Source of the DNA: Diplosphaera chodatii
Lineage: Eukaryota; Chlorophyta; Trebouxiophyceae; Prasiolales; Stichococcaceae
NCBI GenBank assembly: GCA_032358165.1
Contig: JAALGY010000040.1
Location: 1 to 24,589, forward strand
DNA: 24,589 nucleotides
Direction of reading: 5' to 3'
Part shown: positions 1 to 9,441 of the stretch, in pieces
Layout: each line of letters starts with the position of its first letter
Position numbering within the stretch: position 1 is the first letter of the stretch
Made by a program: the position numbers and the translations under genes
Notes under the pieces: model-generated
Databases searched by the model: none
What the model was told of the DNA's origin: nothing
The model's input: the letters and a program-made list of their open reading frames with translations, nothing else

Positions 1-44
1 TATGACAACGACACGTTACCCAAACAGTGTGCATACCATACGCA
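1..44 (+). repeat. Left terminal inverted repeat of the CACTA element (first 3 bases cut off by window)
   Basis: The 44 bases match 14762-14805 in inverted orientation with a single G/C difference at base 15. Similarity stops sharply at base 45. With the missing CAC the repeat would be 47 bp. Confidence 0.92.
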
Positions 45-88
45 AATGGACATGCTTTGCACATGGAATAGGTACCAAGTAAGTTGTA

Positions 89-246
89 TTTGGGTAGATA
101 TTTGGGTATGGTTTGGGTAGGCCTTTGGGGTATGAACCTACGCATCTGGCCAAATTTACGCAAATTTGGGTTTGATTTGAGTACGGTTTGCGTAGGTTTT
201 CCTGTACTTTAAAGCAGGAAATGCGTACGTTCCAAACGATTTGGGT
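89..246 (+). repeat. Left subterminal motif cluster (TTTGGGTA and variants)
   Basis: TTTGGGTA occurs at 89-96, 101-108 and 112-119, with close variants near 124, 165 and 239. The complement TACCCAAA is in the terminal repeat at about 17-24. The same motif recurs near the right end (about 14750-14788). Clustered short subterminal motifs are typical binding sites for CACTA transposon proteins. That role is inferred here. Confidence 0.6.
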
Positions 247-901
247 AGGCTCCAGCACACGACATACTGTACATAGAGCGGGCAGCCTGGACATGCCGAG
301 CGTGTGCAGCATGCTGTTTCTTGCCCTGTGCATAGCTTCTATGGTAAACGTGGCACGCCCGCCGCCACCCCGTCACTGCCCACCTTGCGCCACTAAAGAG
401 TATGCAATAGCTGCGCCATCCGCTGCTGCACATGACTGCTCCGGAGCGGAGCGGCAATGCCACCTCCCCACACAGTGCACCCTGACACCATGCTGGCTAC
501 TTGGGCGCCTGCATGGCAGCACACACAGACATCTGTCTTTCTGGGCACCCTAGCATCTGTATGCGGCTAATAAGGAGCAAGGAGTGCACCTTGCCATGTG
601 CACGGCATGAGTGCATGGGCCTGCAGAAATGTGAGCACCTCTTCAAAAAGGATAGTCATGGTATCCAGATGCCATAGAATACAAGGAGGCAGGATGGACA
701 GAGGACTGCACCCACAGATGCGTACCTTCTGCTGCACTGCTGGCTTCCCGTCCATGCGCTGGGCAGCCGCTGATTGTGCGCGCGAGCCACGGCCAATCTG
801 CCTCGCAGGTCGTGACACCTGAGTACGGCCAAGCTCACATATGCAACCAGCTCTTTCAGCACGTGTATGTGTGCATACAAGTGCTCATCATGATGCTCAT
901 G
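247..901. other. Left subterminal region, no gene recognised
   Basis: Open frames here are short and overlapping on both strands, and none has a convincing splice structure or motif. The stretch lies between the subterminal motif cluster and the 3' end of the minus-strand gene at 902-2683, so it probably contains that gene's 3' untranslated region. Confidence 0.5.
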
Positions 902-2683
902 CTAGGCGCTTGTTGGGCAGACAACTGCGCACTGCAGGTATTGGACCATGCGCACAAGGGTGCTGCTTGTTGCACATCGGGTCATCTGAACAAATCACTG
1001 CCCAGCTCACCTGCTTTGCACCAGCTCCGTCTGCAACACACTCCTCCTGGGCAGCCTCAGCACCGGCGCCCGCCACCATGCGACGCTGCCTTTTGGACCT
1101 GGACACCTCCTGCTGCACAGATGCAGACAACCAATTGTACCAAGTGAGGAGTTCAGATTGGCGGATGACACAGCCGTATTGTGCAGGCCCAAAACGCGCA
1201 GCACCATACCTGCTCGTCATCATCCGAAGTCGGGGTGAGCGAGATTGGCTGCAGCGGAGGCCTGCTTTCTGGCGCTGCAGCCTTCTTGCCTTTGCCCGCG
1301 GGCACGCCGTCAAACTGCAGGCGACGTTCGTAAATTTGATCAGTGTACTAGAGGACTCATCACGTACATTGCATCATGTTGAGTCTGTCTGCACATTCGG
1401 GATCAGCAGTGTTGACTTAAGAATAGCAGACCTTTGCAACCGATGCAGGGTTCAATGGTCGCCCACCGCTGGCACCAGACCCATCTACACCCATGCACAC
1501 GGGAGCCACTGCGCCAGCTGTTGGCGTGCGCGAGCTGATGCTGTGGCGCCTGGGCTTCTGATCGCTGCCAACCGTTGCGGCGCCGCCGTCAAGCTTCCAC
1601 TGTATGATCTGAACGCAGTGCGGCGGGAGCTCGCCGCTCTTCCAGCCCTCCATAACTGCTTCCTCGTGCTGGGCAGGCGCGCAGCCCTCAAGGCGGCCCT
1701 GCTTCAGCTTCAGATTGTGCTTGGTGAGAGCCCTGCAAAGAGGAAATGTGGATGTATGCCGTGGTTTCTTGATTATGGAGGCAGTTCGGACAAAGTGGGC
1801 ACTGATTTAGGTGTGCACCCAGTCACCATTGCAGGGAAAACAGGAGTCTGCAGAGCCAGTGCATAGGACAAGCATGCACACTGAGACTGGGGCATGCACC
1901 AAGGCTGACATCGCAGAGCATACCGGCTCAAGGTGTTGTTGAACTGCGCCCGCGCGCCCGTGTTTGGCGAGTTTGCAGACGGCTGCGGGAAGCCCTTAAG
2001 CCCAACGACCTTGATGACAGTGTAATAGAAGGCAGTTGCCAGCTCAAGATACATCTCTGCCATGGCTGGAGGAAGCCTGGCCGCCTCGGTGGCCTATGAG
2101 AGGTGTGTCGCAGGCTCAGGGAATGTGAAGTGTGTGCTGCCGCACGGCAAGGTGTTCACATGAACAAGGAAAAAATCAGCAGACATCATCTCACTGACGC
2201 AGCGCAGGCATGACAGCGCACCAGGATCATGTAGCCGTTGTCATGCTGTGGGATGAAGTTGCGCGCATTGGCACGTATGAAGATGGAGTACTCGGTGCAC
2301 GGGCCGCGCCCGCGCACGCCGCCGCTGGTGCCGTCTGGCTGCTGGATCACCTCTTTGCTGACCGCTTTTGCCGTCAATGACACAAGCAGCTGCCCGGCAG
2401 GGTCAAATTTGTGGTCAAATGTTGCAAGACCCTCTGCATCTGACTTGTCTGCAGCATACCCGGCCAGGGTAGCAATGACATCGTCAAAGACCACTGCACA
2501 ATGAAACGCGTCCTCGAACAGCAGGTCGGTGGCTGCCTGGACCCTGGCCCACGGCACGATGACAGATGACAATGCCTGAGCTGTGGAGTTTCTGGCAATG
2601 CGCATACGCAGAACGGCGTCGGCCTTTCTCTTGCGGAGGGAACTGTGCGCAAGAACAACCAGCAACGGGCACGGTGAAGCCAT
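902..2683 (-). CDS. Unknown transposon-borne protein, 6 exons, 389 aa, with basic nuclear-type tail
   Basis: Function is not recognised. My model has exons 2683-2222, 2093-1924, 1732-1432, 1314-1210, 1112-1011 and 931-902. All introns are GT-AG, phases agree at each junction, and the product ends at a TAG codon. Residues 1-154 look globular and begin with a hydrophobic patch before the basic LRKRKAD. The middle contains a conserved-looking helical block. The C-terminal ~100 residues are low complexity with GKGKK, an acidic SDDDEQ and a basic RSKRQRR, which could be a nuclear localisation signal. The start ATG at 2683 follows a possible acceptor, so an upstream exon is possible, and the 10-codon last exon is the least certain. 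The gene diverges from the kinase gene 175 bp away. By position it may be a TNPA-like accessory DNA-binding protein, but that is inference. Confidence 0.6.
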
Positions 2684-2858
2684 GACGCCTGCAAAGTCAA
2701 AGTGACCGCCGTGACAACGTCTCCATCCTCAGGTCTGCCCAAATTTCGAAATCGGGGACACCCGTTTCGCACCGCATCCCGCGTCTCATGAGCACATCAG
2801 CATCAATCAAGTGCACACTCACTCATGCGCTGCCGCCTGCTGATGCTGATACTGGCTG
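2684..2858. promoter_or_regulatory. Divergent intergenic region, likely bidirectional promoter
   Basis: This 175-bp gap separates the starts of the minus-strand gene ending at 2683 and the plus-strand kinase gene starting at 2859. No TATA box is clear. The role is inferred from the head-to-head arrangement. Confidence 0.4.
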
Positions 2859-4372
2859 ATGTCTTTGTCACAGAGTGTGTCTGTGGATTGCATTGCTTTC
2901 CCGCCTGCGCCTGCTTCAGAACTGCAGTTTTGTGGGCGTGATACTGGGGATTGGGTGCAGGTCTACCTTAGAGACCAGCTTGGGACCTGGCAATCTGCGC
3001 TGCTCGACGTTGCAACGCTGCGTGACAGTCGTGGTAGCAGGAAACTTGTGCTAGTTCCTGAAGGTGTCGATGAGGATGGGCATTTTGAACATGCCCACCG
3101 CAGCACAGCAGCAAGCTGGGTCACCTGCATTCGTTCCACATACCGCGGCTCTCTCAAGAACGTGTACGTGTACGCAGCATCCAGTGGGTTTGAGCCCATC
3201 GGCCGTCGCCTGCTGAAGCAGGTGACCAGGCAGGCCTGCAATGACGCTGACCTGCATGTGTGTCAATCAACGGTGCGCATTAGCAGAAACTGTGCGACTG
3301 CGTCCAATGCACTGTTTGCATCTACAGGTGTCGGAGGGTGCTATCTGCACTGGCGAACCAAGTGCCCCAAAACCATGCCCCTCCGCGTCAAGCACCCAGG
3401 TGCGCTCCGTCCTCATTGCTGCCGCACATGCAGGATGCTATGACCGGCAATCGGACTGACCTTGGACGCCTAGTGCTCTCGTCCAGCATTGTGTGTATGG
3501 CAATGCAGGCGCTGCAGATCGTGGACTATGATCGCGAGATCGCTCCCCATCTAGCATCCAGCCGGATCGGCGCTGGCGGCTACGGGTCCATTACCAGGTT
3601 GACGTTCAGAGGCCAGCACGCGGTGGTGAAGACAGTCGGGACAGCGATCAGCCGCGGCCCAGCCCACCATGCGCTCTTGCAAGAGCTCCATGTAGCTACA
3701 GCGTTACCACAGCACCCCAACTTGCTGCAGCTTTGGGGCAAGGCAGAGGCACCAGTGAGCAAGGACGCTTGCTTGATATATGAATATGCTGATGGAGGCG
3801 ACCTGGCAACATATGCTTCACGTACTGCTGCAACTCCAGCCAGCTTCTGGGAGGCAGTGCAGCTGATGAAGGATGCAGCAAGGGGCTTGCACCACATGCA
3901 TGCCAATGGCTTTTTCCACTTGGACATAAAGCCACTGAACATCCTGGTGACATCTGTGGGGGGTGGGTGCAAAGCGATGATTGCTGATTTTGGTCTGGCG
4001 AAGCAGGTCGGCTTGCAGGACAAGGTGCTGCGCACTGCGACTGGTACACCTGGCTATAAGGCGCCAGAGGTGGAGCGGCAGAAGCGCGCTCAGTCCGCCT
4101 CAGATGTGTATGGCCTGGGGGTGTCAGCTTGCTCTTTTTTGTGTAGGGATCATTCACGTGATGTAATCAGGCGTGTGAAGGCCGGGTGGGCTATCAGGTT
4201 AGGATGTGTCGAGCGGCAGAACAGTTGGACAGTGTTATGTGCAAAAGTATCAAGGTTGTACGGGTTGCCTGTAGGTAATGCCAGATTGCAGGCGGTCATG
4301 CACATGTGGTTCATGTGCATGGCAGAGGAACCTGGAATGAGGCCATCGCTGCGCAGCATTATTGAATTCTGA
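2859..4372 (+). CDS. Protein kinase carried in the transposon, 3 exons, 444 aa
   Basis: This is a predicted Ser/Thr-type protein kinase. Model exons are 2859-3257, 3328-3399 and 3509-4372, all phase 0 with GT-AG introns. Residues 1-133 form an N-terminal region I do not recognise. The kinase domain starts near residue 160: glycine loop GAGGYGS (178-184), ATP-binding Lys198, probable helix-C Glu216, catalytic loop HLDIKPLN (294-301), DFG at 317-319 and APE at 342-344, ending in an RPS motif near the C-terminus. HLD replaces HRD, so it is a non-RD kinase, but Lys, the catalytic Asp and the DFG Asp are all present, so activity is plausible. The segment between APE and the C-terminal motif is poorly matched and could contain an unrecognised intron. 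A TGTAA signal lies 19 bp after the stop. It may be a captured host gene. Confidence 0.8.
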
Positions 4373-4390
4373 GTGTTGCATCACCACGTG

Positions 4391-4395
4391 TGTAA
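4391..4395 (+). terminator. TGTAA poly(A)-type signal for the kinase gene
   Basis: TGTAA is the usual polyadenylation signal in green algae. It lies 19 bp after the kinase stop codon, inside the 193-bp gap where the kinase and the Cys-rich gene converge. Confidence 0.55.
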
Positions 4396-4565
4396 TCTGC
4401 AACCCTTAACTGTGCTGTGTGTAGTCACCATGGATGAAGTCACTACATACATGAGCTGCTCACGTTATAGAACTCCAACATCCCCACAAAATTCTGTCAA
4501 TGGCAAGCTGACTGTGTATGCGCAACAGGCCAAGTCCATGCCCCGCCCCGCTGCCGCTAGAGCTT

Positions 4566-6543
4566 TCAGCGCTTCCGCTTCTTCTTTCCTGCCGCCTTCT
4601 TCTTTGTTTTCTTCTTGGCTGCATTGCACAACACAGAACGTTTGCTGATAGCATGCGGTACACGTTAGCATGACTCATCGCTGCCACGGGCATGGACATC
4701 AAATGGAGATCAAACAGCACAGGCAAGAAATGCTGGCACTACATTGCAGGCAACAAGAGCGGTAATGCACATCAACCCCCGCACCTGCCAGCTCTGCCTG
4801 CTTCCTCTGGCGCAGGATTTTGTTCGTGCTGTCTCGAAATATCTGGTTCTTCGCCGTCTGATTGAACGCCGCCGACTGCGTCGCCTTTTTGAGCACGAGG
4901 GCAGTGCCAATCTGCACCTGCCTGGCATCGCCTGCAGAGATTGCAACGGCCTGGTCAGGGAATACATCAACTCAGGGGTGGCACAGCCCGCAAACCGTTC
5001 AGCAGTTGGTGCACACATAGGGCACTCAACCTCCTGCAAACCAGTGCGCATACACGCTAGGCACTCACACTCGTGCAGGGCGTCTGTGCCATGCTCGTAT
5101 CGCGCAGTGTCAAAAAAACATGCGCTGCCGTGTGCCGGCTGAACCATCACGCCGCCGCCGTCCGGGTTGTGCACCCTGAAGATCCCACCCAGCGGCGGGG
5201 GCAGCCCCTTTCCTGCAGCCAGGGCACATGACCTTGCTTTGGGATGGCATTGGCAACAAAGGTAGGTTAAACTGCTTCAACAGGACAAGCCAGCAGGTTG
5301 ATTTCAGGGAGGAATTCTCACCGTGGTGGGTCCACCCGATGAAGCAAGCTACGTCGCCGGGATCTTTGTGCTTCTTCACAGCGCAGCTCGCTGTTACGGA
5401 CTTGAGGCCGATGCACGTGTTGCGGTCCCCATAGCTGATGGTCGCAAATGTGCCAGGGCGGACCAGGGACTGCATCAGGGCATACTGGGGTGGCATGGTT
5501 TTGCGCAGGCACTCAGCCTCCTCCACTGTGCACAGGTCGGCGAAGTCGCCCAGTGACATGCCCTCGTCAGGCAGGTCCCTGTCCTCAAGTGGCAGCTCAT
5601 CGTCCTCAAGAGGCAGTGTCTTGCCATCAGCATCATACCTGCATGGAGCATGCATTGCACAGGATTAATCTCTTTGTAGCTGGTCGTGGCAACCATGCTG
5701 CACATGAAGCACTTGAAATGTAGGACGAAGATCGCTGAGCTGAACGCATGACATTCACTCAAGGTGGGCTGGGCGCACCGCCCCAGCGTGCCGTTGTGAC
5801 GGCACATGCGGTTGCCGGTGACGACCTGCGTGCCGTCGGCGGTCCTCGCCTCGCTCCGCTTGCACCGGTGCGCTTCCGCCACGATCTTCAGGTTTGCCTT
5901 CGCCAGTGCGTCCTTGTTGTCCCCAAATGCGTCGACGACGTAGGTGAAGAATGGCTCGTTGCCCGGCTGGCGCAGCACCAGGGCATCTTGGCTGACCACA
6001 GTCTGCGCACAAAATACAATGCATTGGGTCAGTCCTTGTCCCAGATGTCTTGGCCTGCTTCACACCCAGGTCGTGGTCCAGGGTCATTGTCAAGCACAGG
6101 GAAATGCTCAACTGATGTGCCAGGCGATGCAGACCAATCACAGGGGCACTCACCCAGACGCCGGGCGTCAGGTTCACCACCTTCATGTTGCCGTGCGCCA
6201 TGGGGTGGGTCAATTGCTCTGTGGCAGTGCGAGGCGCATCAGCAGCTGCCCCCAGCCTCTCGCCGAGCTGGGGCTTGCCGACCGCCCGCATGTGGTCCAC
6301 CCACTCCCGGTAGCATTGGCTGCACCCATGGTCGTTCTTGTCGCTGCAGGCTGCGAAGTCTGGGGGCAGGCACCCAGACTTGAGCCGTGAAAATACAGTG
6401 GGCTGGAAGTGCTGCTCGAAAGCTCCATACTTTCGCAGCCTGCCGAGCGTCACCCACTTGACGCCAGCGCGGGCCTTGTTGAGTGTGCCTCTGGTTGCGC
6501 CGCAGATGCAGCACCAGGGTGCAGGGCCCTTCTTGCCGGGCAT
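4566..6543 (-). CDS. Unknown Cys-rich transposon protein with strongly basic C-terminus, 6 exons, at least 424 aa
   Basis: I do not recognise the family. Model exons are 6543-6154, 6002-5779, 5638-5322, 5212-5069, 4931-4785 and 4618-4566. All introns are GT-AG, about 110-150 nt long, and phases agree at every junction. The N-terminus has a WCCICG pair and a later CSQC, suggesting zinc binding. Residues near 205-230 are acidic (LEDDELPLEDRDLPDEG). A globular middle follows, then a Gln/Lys/Arg-rich helical segment, and the protein ends in KKKTKKKAAGKKKRKR, a clear candidate nuclear localisation signal. The frame stays open upstream of ATG 6543 to an acceptor at 6562, and a further exon ending at 6724 joins in phase, so the true start may lie upstream. 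Its place in the element suggests a second, DNA-binding transposition protein, which is inference. Confidence 0.68.
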
Positions 6544-6723
6544 CGATTGGTGCGCGCCTGCCTGCATGTGCACAAAGACGACGAACGTGTCAAAGCATGA
6601 TCATCCGGTCAATGCCGGGCCGGCCTGCATCTCTGCCGCTGAATCGCTGGGCAGTGACACCCTGGATGTCAGTCCACCTATGTATTGCGGTGTCGCAGTG
6701 CAGTCAATGCAGCAGCCACCAAC

Positions 6724-6960
6724 CTGATGTCTACGCGCTGTGCTGCACAAGCGGCTGGCCACACGCCTCACATTGCTTGACCCCGCTCCAGGCTCCTGGA
6801 TGGCATGCATCACCACTCTGATTGCACGCCCCAGGTCGATTATTCTAGCGGCCCGATCATAGACTGCGGCGAAGCCCTGCTTGAGTGGCTTAACGATGGT
6901 TGCAGCACGTTTGATGCCCGGCAATGATGGAAAACGACGCGATACAGCGGAGATGCACAA
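6724..6960 (-). CDS. Possible upstream exon of the Cys-rich gene
   Basis: On the minus strand an open frame ends with CAG and a GTTGGT donor after 6724. Splicing to the acceptor just before 6561 is in phase and continues straight into the Cys-rich protein. The encoded stretch is helical and varied in composition (for example SLPGIKRAATIVK and ARIIDLGRAIRVV), unlike random frames nearby. No upstream acceptor or ATG is convincing, so the 5' boundary is arbitrary. Confidence 0.4.
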
Positions 6961-7859
6961 TGAAAATTGAAAATTGAAAATTTTAGGGTATACGGAAAGG
7001 CGACCCGATCCGGTGCTCGCCCTTCTGATGGGGGCTCAGGGTGCAGCTTGGTGGCACTTGCAGCTGGCGGTGATCGACAACCTCGCTGCATCTTACAACA
7101 TGACCTGATGCTCGTTCAGGTGCACACCAGCTGCTGCGACGAACCCTTTCAAAGGAGATGCACTGTGACAGAGCGTGGGAACACCCTCTAGCTATCTCGC
7201 GGCGGCAACCATTGCGCCTCGCTCGTTGACCTCTGATTGCCAGGGCTGCTGGTCCAGCGGTCACCTGCACACGACAAACTGCAATCCTATCAGGGCCCTT
7301 GCACATCTGAAACATCTGTCGTAGGTGCTGTTGACCTGAAGCTATGGCAGTGGCAGACCTCAGAATCCAGCTCACCTCTGGGCCGAGATGATGCGCAGCA
7401 TCTAGCATAACACCACCTGCACATGAGAGCTGCCGTTGCAACGATCTTCTGACATGCTGGGTGCTGCTGCTGCCAGGCTCTATGCATGCGCACGCCACAC
7501 ATGTGTGCACAAGCGGGCCAGCGCTCACCTGCAAGGATGTTGTGTTGCCCTGAGCCCCAACCGCCGGCGCCTCCTGTTCGCCTGGCCATGACAGGATGCG
7601 AGCTCGCATCAGACAGGATGGCAAGGTCGTGCCAGACAGGATAGCGAGCTGGCATCAGCAAGGGGGACACCGAGATGCATGGGGCGGTCCCTCCTCCCCC
7701 TCTGTCTCACCTGTGTGATGGAGCTGCAAGACGGGTGGCCTCTGGCTCCGCATACCTAGCCCCTGACCTGCATGTGGAGCAGCACTGCAGACTGGTGTGC
7801 ATTAGTGCTAAAGGTCCACACGGACTGGCTGCAATGCAGGTGATCGCATCTATGGCGCA
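6961..7859. other. No confident gene; A/T-rich GAAAATT repeat at left edge
   Basis: A short tandem of GAAAATT-like units occurs at about 6960-6983. Minus-strand frames of moderate length cross this stretch and could hold 5' exons of the Cys-rich gene, for example one beginning after a CAG near 7263. I cannot build a consistent model. Confidence 0.35.
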
Positions 7860-8460
7860 GCTGCACCCACCGCAGATGGACTCCTCGCTGGGCACCATTC
7901 ACGCACCCAACGCAACGGCGCCCATGGAGTTGTTAGCCTGCACAGTCCGCAGGAGCTGCTGTCGGGAGATGGCTGGGGCAGGAAACTGCCATGCTGTTAG
8001 CAACCATATGCTGCAGGGGCTGGACTCACTGAAATGTACTCGGGGCTTAGCGCCGACCCTTTTGGAACGAAGTAGGGTCCAGCGCCGCACACAGCGCTGT
8101 TGGCCTGCACAGTACGAAGGAACTCCCGTTGGGAGATCGCGAGAAGGGGACGCTGATATGCTGTCAGCCACCATCTGCTGCGGGGGCTGCACCCACCGCA
8201 GATGGACTCCTCGCTGGGCATCAACCATCCGCCCAGCGGAACGGAGCCCGTGGAGCTGTTAGCCTGCACATTCTGAAGGTGGAGACGTCGGGAGATGGCG
8301 GGACAGCACGCTGATATGCTGTTAGCAACCATTTGCTGCGGGGGCTGCACTCACCGCAAAAGGCCTCCTCGCTGGGCACCAGCCATGCGCCCTATGCAAC
8401 GAAGCCCGTGGAGCTGTTAGCTTGCACAGTGTGAAGGGACTCTCGTCGGACATGATCCGA
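7860..8460. repeat. Decayed tandem array, ~160-bp unit, about four copies
   Basis: The landmark GCTGCACCCACCGCAGATGG followed by CTCCTCGCTGGGCA occurs near 7860 and 8187, with a variant near 8344. A heavily diverged copy lies between the first two, at about 8022. Each unit also contains a TGTTAGCCTGCACA block and a GATATGCTGTTAGCAACCAT-like block. Copies are clearly diverged, so the array is old or free to drift. Confidence 0.75.
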
Positions 8461-9441
8461 AATCGGCCCTGACCTGCTGTCCACCACCTCTGCTGAGGGG
8501 GATCCCAAGCAGGCCAGGGCAGCTCTCAGCGCACGCATACATGCTGACGGCCACATGCGCCGACATTGACAGGTACGAATGCTTCACAACGCGTCGCTGC
8601 TATCTTTGGAAGTCCCTCAAACGTCCTGTTGCAAGGTTCCTGGCAATCAGGTCGGTGATCATCACAGCTGAAGCAGATGTGGCAATTTGCATGTTTCGGC
8701 AAGCACGCTGCGCGTGGTGAAGTATGTGCGAAACACTAGAGCGTGCTGCCGAGCACGACGTCACCAAGCTTCGCGATCGAAAGTGCACTTGCACAACGCG
8801 ACATCGCACCGCACTGAGTAAGGAGGACCGGTGCAGGTGGCCGAAGCAGGCCCGCCGCTCCTGGCTGTGGCAATCCATTGCAACAAACGAGCTGGCGCTG
8901 ATCGCGCTTGCGACACGATGGTCCCGGCTGCGATGTGGGTCTGGATTAACCCACAAGTTCGCAGCACACTGGCGTTTCACCTGCAGTCTGACAGGAGAGC
9001 CCCGCTGCATGCTGCTACCAGCCCCAGCTGAACGTCCGTGTGAAGCAGGCAGAGTGCAAGGACGATGTGGGTGCATTATGATCATGCTGTTTGACACCAT
9101 CAGCAGTAGGCACCAATTAACTGGCCATTGCTGGCGGCATAGGCATCTCATTGCTGGGGACCCGGGCGACTACGGTGCCCAACTCTTTGACCACATAGCG
9201 GCAGCACACACATGATCGAGCCGAGCATGACGTGTGCAAGGGCGATTGCGGGAATCAGAGCTGCCAACAGGGTGCATGTCGGCGCACTTGCACACACGCA
9301 ACAGCTTTACATGCTGATGGACCAGACGACCCTGCATGTTCAGATCATACTACCTGCAATACCAGAGCAAACCCTGAGAGAATTGTCCAGACTGACCCCA
9401 GCAAAACCAAAGTCAGGCTCACACTCTCACTCTACTTCCTG
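8461..9441. other. Downstream of transposase; no confident gene
   Basis: The right part is the transposase 3' region. The longest plus-strand frame is at 8724-9215 (163 aa, opening with a charged METL-type helix after Cys3), with no recognisable motif and no splice support. I leave it uncalled. Confidence 0.4.
9307..9311 (-). terminator. TGTAA poly(A)-type signal for the transposase
   Basis: TTACA on the plus strand reads TGTAA on the minus strand, about 130 bp past the transposase stop codon. This spacing fits a green-algal 3' untranslated region. Confidence 0.5.

Noticed and set aside
89..131. TTTGGGTA repeats as an interstitial telomere
   Set aside because: The unit differs from TTTAGGG, the spacing is irregular, and the same motif occurs at both transposon ends.
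841..1866. 341-codon plus-strand open frame
   Set aside because: It is antisense to the exons of the minus-strand gene at 902-2683, whose splice phases agree. It has no motif of its own.
7860..8460. Repeated minus-strand exons in the ~160-bp array
   Set aside because: A shared PSEESICGG-like stretch with a GT donor recurs, but some copies have stop codons in that frame, so it is not a conserved coding repeat.
8724..9215. 163-codon plus-strand frame as a fifth transposon gene
   Set aside because: No motif, no splice support and no clear coding bias compared with the opposite strand.
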